In this document: positions 33,590 to 40,389 of the stretch, in pieces
Layout: each line of letters begins with the position of its first letter
Numbering within the stretch: position 1 is the stretch's first letter
NCBI RefSeq assembly: GCF_039541915.1
Contig: NZ_BAABHD010000070.1
Coordinates: forward strand, 1-53,062
Source of the DNA: Nibrella saemangeumensis
GTDB taxonomy: Bacteria > Bacteroidota > Bacteroidia > Cytophagales > Spirosomataceae
Direction of reading: 5' to 3'
DNA: 53,062 bases
Made by a program: the position numbers and the translations under genes
Notes under the pieces: model-generated
What the model saw: the letters and a program-made list of their open reading frames with translations, nothing else
What the model was told of the DNA's origin: nothing
Database searches by the model: none

Positions 33590-34381
33590 ATGAGAACCGC
33601 TATGGCCATTGCCGCCCATCCCGACGATATTGAATTCATGATGGCCGGCACACTCCTGCTACTGAAACAGGCAGGCTATGACATCCATTACCTGAACCTG
33701 TCGGGCGGGAACTGCGGCAGCGTGGAGTATGACTCGGAAACCACCAAAAAGATTCGTCTCGCCGAGGCCCAACAAGCTGCGCAGGTGCTGGGTGCGCACT
33801 TTCATCCGCCGTTCTGCAATGATCTGGAGATTGTTTACGACCTGAAAACGCTGCGCCGGCTGGCAGCTATTGTTCGGGAAGTAAACCCAGCGGTGGTACT
33901 GACGCATTCATCGGTGGATTATATGGAGGACCACAGCAACACCTGCCGGCTGGTGGTAACGGCTACGTTTGCCCGAGGAATGCCTAACTTTACCTCGGTG
34001 CCCACCCGCCCGACGGGCAGTTACGATTGCACCCTGTACCACGCCATGCCACACGGCCTGCGCGACCCGTTTGGCCGACCCGTGATAGCCGGTGCTTTTG
34101 TGAATACCACGGCTGTTCACCGCATCAAGCTGGAAGCGCTGAAAGCCCACCAGAGTCAGCAGAACTGGCTCGACGTGAGCCAGAACCTAAACTCCTATCT
34201 GCAAACCATGGAAGACATGGCGCTGGAAGTCGGGCGAATGTCGGGTAAATACCTGTACGCTGAGGGCTGGCGACGCCATCTGCATTACGGCTTCTGCGCA
34301 CCCGACGCCGATCCGCTCCAGGAATTAGGAGATGATTATTTTATCAACGAAGACTTTTACAAGACATACCATGCCCCGTAA
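33590..34381 (+). CDS. PIG-L family deacetylase (LmbE-like)
   Basis: A 263-aa zinc-dependent deacetylase of the LmbE/PIG-L family, which removes acetyl groups from N-acetylglucosaminyl compounds. The metal site is AAHPDDIEF (His10, Asp13) with the distant His of HSNTCR (within DYMEDHSNTCRL, about residue 112). LNLSGGNCGS is the following loop. There is no signal peptide, so it acts in the cytoplasm. It overlaps the NagB-like gene by 11 bp, indicating translational coupling and a direct substrate handover: deacetylation of an N-acetyl sugar, then deamination of the free amino sugar (inference). Confidence 0.92.
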   Translation: MRTAMAIAAHPDDIEFMMAGTLLLLKQAGYDIHYLNLSGGNCGSVEYDSETTKKIRLAEAQQAAQVLGAHFHPPFCNDLEIVYDLKTLRRLAAIVREVNPAVVLTHSSVDYMEDHSNTCRLVVTATFARGMPNFTSVPTRPTGSYDCTLYHAMPHGLRDPFGRPVIAGAFVNTTAVHRIKLEALKAHQSQQNWLDVSQNLNSYLQTMEDMALEVGRMSGKYLYAEGWRRHLHYGFCAPDADPLQELGDDYFINEDFYKTYHAP

Positions 34382-35300
34382 ACTCAGTTCCATTGCCCCC
34401 GACTGGTGGGACTATACCACACTGGATACCGCACTCATCGAAGAAGCGGCCCGGCTCACACCCGACCAGATGCGCTCACTCTCACGGCCCGGCTTTAACG
34501 TGGTGTTCTACGACACCCTCGAAGAGTTCTACCTGGCCGAAGCGCTCGAATACATTACCGCCTGGCGGCAATCGACGCCCGACAATCCGGTGGGCATCTG
34601 CGGCCCCATCGGGCCAACCGAACAGTTACCCCTGGTGGCGCGTCTGGTGAACGAACTGGGCATTTCGCTTAAATCGGCCCACTTCTGGGGTATGGACGAA
34701 TGGTTCATCGACGGCAAAGAAGCCCCTTCGGACCACCCGCTCTCGTTCGAAAAAGCGGACCGGCAACTTTGTTTCAGCCGCATCCGGAAAGAGCTGGTTA
34801 TGCCCGACGAAAATCTGCATTTCCCCAAAGCCGATACCGAAGCGTACCGCAAAAGCTGGGAGGGCGTTCGCTGCGCCGTGATGCAGGGCGGACAGGGCGA
34901 CATTAAACACTGGGCGTTCAACGATCCACCAAAGCGGGAAGGGAAGTATGCCGATAATCCGCCCACACCCGGGGAGTACCGGCAACTAGCCACGCGGGTG
35001 GTCGATCTGCACCCGATTACCATTGCGCAGAACGCCCGTACTTCCGGCGGAGGCAATATCGCGCTGGTGCCGACCAAAGCCCTCACTGTAGGGCCGGTTG
35101 AAACCTGGCAAGCCGAGAAAGTATCCATCTGGCATGCCGGTACGCACGACAATCCGTTCGGGCAACGGCTAACGACCTACATGATTTCGCAGCGCATTAT
35201 GGATACGTCCGTGCCGATGTCCCTACTGGCCGACCACCCCAATGTCCAGTTCAATTTCTACCGCCCCGGCATCGGCACCTGCGAGGTTGAAATGCATTGA
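34371..35300 (+). CDS. Glucosamine-6-phosphate deaminase-like protein
   Basis: A 309-aa NagB/RpiA-fold protein. ATG 34371 (MPRKLSSIAPDWWDY) is inside the end of the deacetylase gene; the open frame extends upstream to 34332, but the overlap would be longer. Recognisable NagB elements are FYDTLEEFYLAEAL..., the HFWGMDEWFIDG active-site loop (Asp for GMDEW) and GGQGDIKHWAFNDPP, which corresponds to GxGxDGHIAFNEP of true deaminases but is altered. The phosphate-binding glycine loop near the N-terminus (GGSTP in NagB) is replaced by CGPIGPTEQ, so the natural substrate may differ from glucosamine-6-phosphate. Homologues are annotated as glucosamine-6-phosphate isomerases. Confidence 0.82.
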   Translation: MPRKLSSIAPDWWDYTTLDTALIEEAARLTPDQMRSLSRPGFNVVFYDTLEEFYLAEALEYITAWRQSTPDNPVGICGPIGPTEQLPLVARLVNELGISLKSAHFWGMDEWFIDGKEAPSDHPLSFEKADRQLCFSRIRKELVMPDENLHFPKADTEAYRKSWEGVRCAVMQGGQGDIKHWAFNDPPKREGKYADNPPTPGEYRQLATRVVDLHPITIAQNARTSGGGNIALVPTKALTVGPVETWQAEKVSIWHAGTHDNPFGQRLTTYMISQRIMDTSVPMSLLADHPNVQFNFYRPGIGTCEVEMH

Positions 35301-35324
35301 GTAAACGCAAGACTTAAGACGCTA

Positions 35325-36263
35325 ATGGCCATACACACACGCTCCGAAGAAGCTGCTGCCGACAAGAGAAAGCAGCGGAAGGTACTCTACCAGTTGCTGG
35401 GTCGGTTACCGGACCGCAACCGGCCCATAGCAGCAAAACTCATATCTACAGAGGAAACGGACGAGCTAATCACCGAAAAACTGCTCATGGACATCAACGG
35501 GCTGGAACCGGTGCCCGCCTACTTTACCCGGCCAAAGAACGCACAAGGTAACGTCCCGGTCATTCTGTTCAACCATTCGCATTTCGGGCAGTACCATGTC
35601 GGCAAAGACGAGTATGTAAAAGGGCGCAAGGAGATGCAGAGTCCGCCGTATGCGCTGGCGCTGGCACGGGCCGGTTATGCCGGCTTATGCCTGGATAGCT
35701 GGTGTTTCGGCGAGCGGAAAGGCCGCACAGAACTGGATATGTTTAAGGAGATGCTCTGGAAAGGGCAGGTGATGTGGGGTATGATGGTGTACGACAACCT
35801 CCGCGCGCTGGATTACCTCCAGACCCGGCCTGAGGTAGATATGAAGCGTGTCGGCACCATAGGCATGTCTATGGGCAGTACCATGGCCTGGTGGCTGGCG
35901 GCTATGGATGAACGCATCAAGGTCTGCGTAGACCTCTGCTGCCTTACCGATTACCAGGCGCTGCTGGAGGAAAAAGGGTTGTCGCTCCACGGCATCTACT
36001 ATTACGTACCCGATCTGCTCAACCATTTCACTACCTCGCAGATCAACGCCCTGATTTCGCCCCGCCCTCATTTCGGCCTGGCCGGTCGTCTCGACCCGCT
36101 GACACCGCTGAAAGGACTGGAGAAAATTAACCGGAATCTGAAGGAGGTATATCAGCGCGAAGGAGCGCCTGACGCCTGGCAACTAAAAATCTACGATGTA
36201 GGCCACCTGGAAACCGCCGATATGCGACAGGATATTATGGCATTCTTTAAGAAGTGGCTGTAA
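35325..36263 (+). CDS. Alpha/beta hydrolase (dienelactone-hydrolase/acetyl-esterase-like)
   Basis: A 312-aa cytoplasmic hydrolase of the large DLH/acetylxylan-esterase-like group. Motifs are PVILFNHSHFGQY (oxyanion region, near residue 75), GLCLDSWCFGERKGR, nucleophile elbow GTIGMSMGS (near residue 185), Asp in GRLDPLTPLKG and His in VGHLETADM. Homologues are often encoded with sugar catabolic genes, where they remove acyl groups from carbohydrate derivatives. Last gene of the plus-strand operon, followed by the shared terminator at 36267. Confidence 0.88.
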   Translation: MAIHTRSEEAAADKRKQRKVLYQLLGRLPDRNRPIAAKLISTEETDELITEKLLMDINGLEPVPAYFTRPKNAQGNVPVILFNHSHFGQYHVGKDEYVKGRKEMQSPPYALALARAGYAGLCLDSWCFGERKGRTELDMFKEMLWKGQVMWGMMVYDNLRALDYLQTRPEVDMKRVGTIGMSMGSTMAWWLAAMDERIKVCVDLCCLTDYQALLEEKGLSLHGIYYYVPDLLNHFTTSQINALISPRPHFGLAGRLDPLTPLKGLEKINRNLKEVYQREGAPDAWQLKIYDVGHLETADMRQDIMAFFKKWL

Positions 36264-36266
36264 AGG

Positions 36267-36297
36267 GTTGATTAGTTGAGTGGCTTAACTAATCAAC
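36267..36297. terminator. Bidirectional terminator between convergent sugar operons
   Basis: Perfect 11-bp arms GTTGATTAGTT (36267-36277) and AACTAATCAAC (36287-36297), extendable by GAG/CTT (with one G-U pair) to a TGG loop. The TAG stop of the mutarotase gene (minus strand) lies within the hairpin. Confidence 0.8.
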
Positions 36298-36639
36298 TTC
36301 CTTCTCAAACTGGAAGATTTGCTCCATCAACACCCATTTTTCGCCGGGTTTAGCATTGGGCAGGGGTTGCTGAAATTTCCACATCAGCTTCTCCCAGGCC
36401 TGTACGTGGGGGTTAGTGGCATCCCGTTCGGCTTTCTTCTCGAACGTGAAGTCGTCGTCCGTTTCCAGGATCATAAACATGCGGTTGCCGGTTCGGTAAA
36501 TCTGGAGGTCCAATACGCCGGCTGCCAGGTCGTTCTGGCGAACTTCCGGCCAGCCTTTACCCGGCGCGTGCCATGCTTCGTATTCTTTAATTAATTCCGA
36601 GTCTTCTTTGAGGTCAAGTGCCAGACAAAATCGTTTCAT
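36289..36639 (-). CDS. L-rhamnose mutarotase-like protein
   Basis: A 116-aa protein of the RhaM family, which interconverts alpha and beta anomers of L-sugars. Recognisable parts are MKRFCLALDLKEDSELIKEY, the WHAPGKGWPEV loop, LQIYRTGNRMFMILETDDDF and the C-terminal MEQIFQFE. Slightly longer than E. coli RhaM (104 aa). The open frame continues 79 codons upstream, but that part overlaps the spacer and lacks family features; ATG at 36637-36639 is the start. Last gene of the minus-strand operon, where L-fucose or L-rhamnose is the plausible sugar. Confidence 0.9.
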   Translation of the reverse strand: MKRFCLALDLKEDSELIKEYEAWHAPGKGWPEVRQNDLAAGVLDLQIYRTGNRMFMILETDDDFTFEKKAERDATNPHVQAWEKLMWKFQQPLPNAKPGEKWVLMEQIFQFEKEVD

Positions 36640-36676
36640 AGGGTATGGGTACAGTTGAAGTAGCTTGACGAAAGAT

Positions 36677-37489
36677 CTACCCGAAATACTGCCGGTAGGC
36701 GTTGATGGTCTGTTCGGCCGCAGCATCGGGATCGGGCCAGGGAAATGCTTCGGCCGAGATATAACCGGTATAGCCAATATCTCGCATAGCCTCCGCAATA
36801 CCCTCCATGGCCGTATGCCCGCCACCAATTGGCCGGCGGTTGCTATCGGCAAAATGCACATGACCAATAGCCGCACCCGCCGACCGGATACTGTCGGGTA
36901 TAGAAGCCTCCTCGATGTTCATGTGGAATAAATCGGCCAGCAATTTTACGTTACGGGTCGACAGGTTTTTCAGCAACGCAACGCCATCGTCGAGCCGGTT
37001 GATCAGGTTGGTTTCGTAGCGGTTCAGGGGTTCGTAGATCAACGGTACCCCTTTACGTTCGGCATAATCGCCGAGGGTATTCAACCCCTCGACCAGCCAG
37101 TTGATCGCCTGCTCCCGCTCGACGCCGGCGACCACATTGCCCTGCATGGAGCCGATGATGGCCGGAGCCCCCACCTGCGCACCAAATGAGATCATGTCCT
37201 GAATAAACGCTATCGCCTGCGCCCGAACGGCCGGGTCGGGATCGGTGAGTGTCAGGCCGTGAATTACCTTGCCGGCACCGGTCCCCACCGCCCCAATCGA
37301 CAACGTATGTTGTTGGCTCAGACGTTTCAGATGGTCAGGATCAATGGCATCGGCCGAAGCCGTAAACAGTTCGACGCCGTCGAAGCCCAGACCGGCAGCT
37401 TTCGCCATACCGGCTTCCAGATGGTCCCAATAAATCCAGGGTCCGGTTTTAATGGACGGCACCAGCGCAATCGTCACACAGGATTTCAT
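36677..37489 (-). CDS. TIM-barrel sugar isomerase/ketose 3-epimerase-like
   Basis: A 270-aa xylose-isomerase-like TIM barrel. LIYEPLNRYETNLINRLDDG (catalytic Glu near residue 150) and LLADLFHMNIEEASIP are the signature of the D-tagatose/D-psicose 3-epimerase group, which use Mn at a Glu-Asp-His-Glu site. IGHVHFADSNRRPIGGGH is the later His segment. The family also includes hydroxypyruvate isomerases. It begins 6 bp after the zinc dehydrogenase stop and so is translationally close to it. Together with the mutarotase and two dehydrogenases it suggests oxidative catabolism of a deoxy or L-sugar. Confidence 0.88.
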   Translation of the reverse strand: MKSCVTIALVPSIKTGPWIYWDHLEAGMAKAAGLGFDGVELFTASADAIDPDHLKRLSQQHTLSIGAVGTGAGKVIHGLTLTDPDPAVRAQAIAFIQDMISFGAQVGAPAIIGSMQGNVVAGVEREQAINWLVEGLNTLGDYAERKGVPLIYEPLNRYETNLINRLDDGVALLKNLSTRNVKLLADLFHMNIEEASIPDSIRSAGAAIGHVHFADSNRRPIGGGHTAMEGIAEAMRDIGYTGYISAEAFPWPDPDAAAEQTINAYRQYFG

Positions 37490-37495
37490 ATCGCA

Positions 37496-38527
37496 TCAGG
37501 CCTTTTCCAATTCGACCATGATTTTGGTAATCAGGCCGGGGTTCGCCGACCATTCGGCCAGGGCAGCACCAGCCTCGTCCAGCGAAACGGTTCGGCTAAT
37601 AACCGCATCGACCGGGAAGCGCCCCGACTCCAGGTACCTGATTACATCCGGAAAATCCCCCAGGCAGTTTCGGGAGCCCAGAATTTCAATCTCTTTCCGT
37701 ACGAAGGTGCCGGTCTGGTAGGACACCGGCTGTTTGGCATAGCCGATGTAAACGACCCGACCGGTATACGCCACTTCGTCCACGGCGGCCCGATAGGTAG
37801 CCGCATTACCCACCGCTTCGATGACGACATCAGGTCCATCGCCGTTGGTGATTTCCATCAGCGCTTCATGCAGGTCGGTTTTGGTGGTGTTGATGGTATG
37901 CGAGGCTCCCGCTTTACGGGCAATGTCCATTTTAGAATCATCAATATCAATGGCAATCACCTCGGCTCCCCGGTCGACCGAAGCCGCAACGGCCCCCAAT
38001 CCCACAATGCCGCAGCCAATAACGGCCACCTTCTCCCCGGCCGCCACCCGACCCCGGGCAGCCGCGTGGAAGCCGACCGTCAGCGGCTCCACCAGCGCCA
38101 GCTCGCGCAACGACAGTTTGTCCGACGAAAACAATTTTTCCCAGGGAGCCACAATATATCGGGTCATGCCACCGGGTCGGCGTACACCCATGGTTTTGTT
38201 ATCCTGACAGGCATTCGGACGACCCTTACGGCAGGAAATGCAAACCCCACAATTCAGGTAGGGATTGACGGTAACCTTCATGCCCGGCCGGAAACTGCCG
38301 GGCACATTTGGGCCGGTCTGGACAATGGTAGCGCCAATCTCATGACCTAGTACATTCGGGTATTCCTGTAATTCAAACATCCCCCGGAAGCCGTTCAGGT
38401 CGCCCCCGCAGAAACCGACATGACTTACCTGCAACAAAAGCTCTCCTTCACCTGGTTGGGGCATATCAATTTCCTGAACGTCGGTTCGGCCGGGTTCAAG
38501 CAGCACTAAGGCTCGTATCTTATCCAT
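37496..38527 (-). CDS. Zinc-dependent MDR alcohol/sugar dehydrogenase
   Basis: A 343-aa medium-chain dehydrogenase. The catalytic zinc ligands are Cys in GFCGGDLNGF and His-Glu in VLGHEIGAT; the four-cysteine structural zinc loop is CGVCISCRKGRPNAC (about residues 93-107). The NAD Rossmann motif is VIGCGIVGLGAVA (about residue 170) with the acidic IDIDD behind it, favouring NAD. Close relatives act on L-threonine, sorbitol or L-galactonate. Its ATG overlaps the TGA of the aldo/keto reductase gene by one base (TGATG), a clear translational coupling. A 363-codon plus-strand frame over it is a shadow. Confidence 0.92.
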   Translation of the reverse strand: MDKIRALVLLEPGRTDVQEIDMPQPGEGELLLQVSHVGFCGGDLNGFRGMFELQEYPNVLGHEIGATIVQTGPNVPGSFRPGMKVTVNPYLNCGVCISCRKGRPNACQDNKTMGVRRPGGMTRYIVAPWEKLFSSDKLSLRELALVEPLTVGFHAAARGRVAAGEKVAVIGCGIVGLGAVAASVDRGAEVIAIDIDDSKMDIARKAGASHTINTTKTDLHEALMEITNGDGPDVVIEAVGNAATYRAAVDEVAYTGRVVYIGYAKQPVSYQTGTFVRKEIEILGSRNCLGDFPDVIRYLESGRFPVDAVISRTVSLDEAGAALAEWSANPGLITKIMVELEKA

Positions 38528-39477
38528 CAGACAGTCGTTAGTTTAGGAATGTAATTATCGGGCTTACCTTCAAACCACATCTGGTTTTTCACCGGCGCCA
38601 CCAGGCTTTCAACTTGTTCCAGCAAGCCATCAGGTATGGTAAAATTCAGCACCCGCACGTTCTTTTCAACATAATCGGGCTCGGCCAGGCCAACAATGGT
38701 GGTAGCAATCGCCGGATTATCGAGCGCGTACCGCAGGGCAACGTCGCTCAGGGCCATGCCATAATCCTGACACAGCGCCAGCAGTTTGGGCTGCATGTCT
38801 TTAATACCCTGTGGGGCATTATGCCAGGCCGGGATTGGCGCATCCGACAGAATGCGCTGCAATAACGGCGCGGCATTCATCAGGCCAAAGCCTTTTTGCC
38901 GGGAAAGCGGCACCAGGTCCTCGTTGATTTCGTCGTTGAGCAGCGTATAATGCCCCCACGACAGCACCACGTCTACGGCTACCGCACGGGCAATCTGCGC
39001 CAGATACCGGACAGGCAGGCCGGAGAACCCAATATACCGGGCTTTACCCTGCTCCTTCACTTTTATAGCGGCCGGAATAGCCTCGTTGAGTACCTGCTCC
39101 CGGTCGCCAAACTCAATATCATGGACAATATAGAGATCGACATAGTCGGTCCGCAGGCGTTTCAGCGACTCGTCAATGCTGCCGAGGGCCCGATGGTAGG
39201 AGAAGTCGAATACCCCGTTGCCGTACCGGCAGCATTTAGTGGACAGGAACAGATCGTTACGTTTAGTCAGCAGGGCTTTTCCCAGGCGCTCTTCGGCGAG
39301 TGTATCGCCGTAGAATGGAGCTACGTCGAAGAAATTAATACCATGATCAATAGCGGTGTGAACGGCCCGGATGCCTTCCCGCTCATCCGTGACGTTGAAA
39401 ACATTACCCAGGGGCGATGCACCATAACCGATTATGGAGACGTCCATATTCGTTTGCCCCAGTCGTCTATACTCCAT
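38527..39477 (-). CDS. Aldo/keto reductase, L-fucose/aldose dehydrogenase-like
   Basis: A 316-aa NADP-dependent (beta/alpha)8 enzyme. Catalytic residues are Asp and Tyr in FFDVAPFYGDTLAEERLGKAL, Lys in LSTKCCRYG and His in DLYIVHDIEFGD. IGYGASPLGNVF at the N-terminus and the TTIVGLAEPDYVEKNV C-terminal cofactor-binding part fit the D-threo-aldose/L-fucose dehydrogenase group, which oxidises L-fucose to the lactone. It is the first gene of the minus-strand operon with the MDR dehydrogenase, epimerase-like protein and mutarotase. No lactonase or dehydratase is nearby, so the pathway would need genes elsewhere. Confidence 0.9.
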   Translation of the reverse strand: MEYRRLGQTNMDVSIIGYGASPLGNVFNVTDEREGIRAVHTAIDHGINFFDVAPFYGDTLAEERLGKALLTKRNDLFLSTKCCRYGNGVFDFSYHRALGSIDESLKRLRTDYVDLYIVHDIEFGDREQVLNEAIPAAIKVKEQGKARYIGFSGLPVRYLAQIARAVAVDVVLSWGHYTLLNDEINEDLVPLSRQKGFGLMNAAPLLQRILSDAPIPAWHNAPQGIKDMQPKLLALCQDYGMALSDVALRYALDNPAIATTIVGLAEPDYVEKNVRVLNFTIPDGLLEQVESLVAPVKNQMWFEGKPDNYIPKLTTV

Positions 39478-39621
39478 AAATCAATTGATTGCGAATTTAA
39501 GATTGCAGGCTCCGGATTGGTAGTTTTTCTCTTTCTGAGGTCATTGCCAGCCGAAACGCGATCCTATTGAATTATATCAGCGAATATTGTGTGATACCCT
39601 ATAAAGCGCCATAAACCAAAT

Positions 39622-40326
39622 TTATAACCTATCGCCGGCTAGTTGCTGCCCAAACAGCAAGGTGAGCATGCGGCTAAACTCAGGCTGCAAAGGCGCTGAA
39701 ATCATAACGGCTTCCTGCGTCTGTGGGTGCCTAAACCGGAGCGTCTGCGCGTGCAGCAGCATCGTGTCCATGGCAAAGCGCTCCTTAAACAGCCTGTTCT
39801 GTTTGTTGCAGCCGTGCGGCCGGTCGCCGATGATGGGGTGCAGGATATGCGCCATGTGCTTGCGCAGCTGGTGCATACGCCCGGTGGTGGGTGTCAGTTC
39901 CACCAGCGAGTAGCGGGAGGTAGCGTGCTTGCCGAAGGGCAGGTCAACCTCGGTGCGCTGGAGGGTTTTCAGCACTGTAAAGGCCTCCTGAAGCACGCCA
40001 TCCTCACGGCGTAACGGATAATCAATTTCCTGCTGATCGTCGGTGTAGCCGCGCACAATGGCCAGGTAGGTTTTTTGCACTCCGCCTTCGGCAAAGAGCA
40101 TCTGCATGGCCGCATTCATGGCCTCGCTGAGGGCAAAGAGCAACACCCCGCCTGTTTTCCGGTCCAGCCGGTGTACCGGGTATACGCGCTGGCCTAACTG
40201 GTCGCGGAGCAGTTGAACGGCAAATTCACCCGCATCGCTGGCAATGGGCGAGCGGTGGACCAACAGCCCGTGCGGTTTGTTGATGGCAACCAAGTCCGAA
40301 GATTGATACAGTAGGGAAAGCGACAA
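39622..40326 (-). CDS. truC: tRNA pseudouridine synthase C (RluA family)
   Basis: A 234-aa pseudouridine synthase. VAINKPHGLLVHRSP at the N-terminus and the catalytic VYPVHRLDRKTGGVLLFA (Asp55) identify the RluA family; LTPTTGRMHQLRKHMAHI and PIIGDRPHG complete it. The absence of an S4 domain and the short length match TruC, which makes pseudouridine 65 in some tRNAs. It begins 63 bp after the helicase gene's stop on the same strand. Most likely a core housekeeping gene. Confidence 0.88.
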   Translation of the reverse strand: MSLSLLYQSSDLVAINKPHGLLVHRSPIASDAGEFAVQLLRDQLGQRVYPVHRLDRKTGGVLLFALSEAMNAAMQMLFAEGGVQKTYLAIVRGYTDDQQEIDYPLRREDGVLQEAFTVLKTLQRTEVDLPFGKHATSRYSLVELTPTTGRMHQLRKHMAHILHPIIGDRPHGCNKQNRLFKERFAMDTMLLHAQTLRFRHPQTQEAVMISAPLQPEFSRMLTLLFGQQLAGDRL

Positions 40327-40389
40327 GCGATTGGGGATTGGGGATTTGGGCTGAGGAAACGGTACGCCGGAGCGACAACTCGCCGGTGT

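Noticed and set aside
37259..38350. 363-codon plus-strand frame across the zinc dehydrogenase gene
   Set aside because: The minus strand carries intact zinc-ligand and Rossmann motifs; the plus-strand product is low in recognisable structure.
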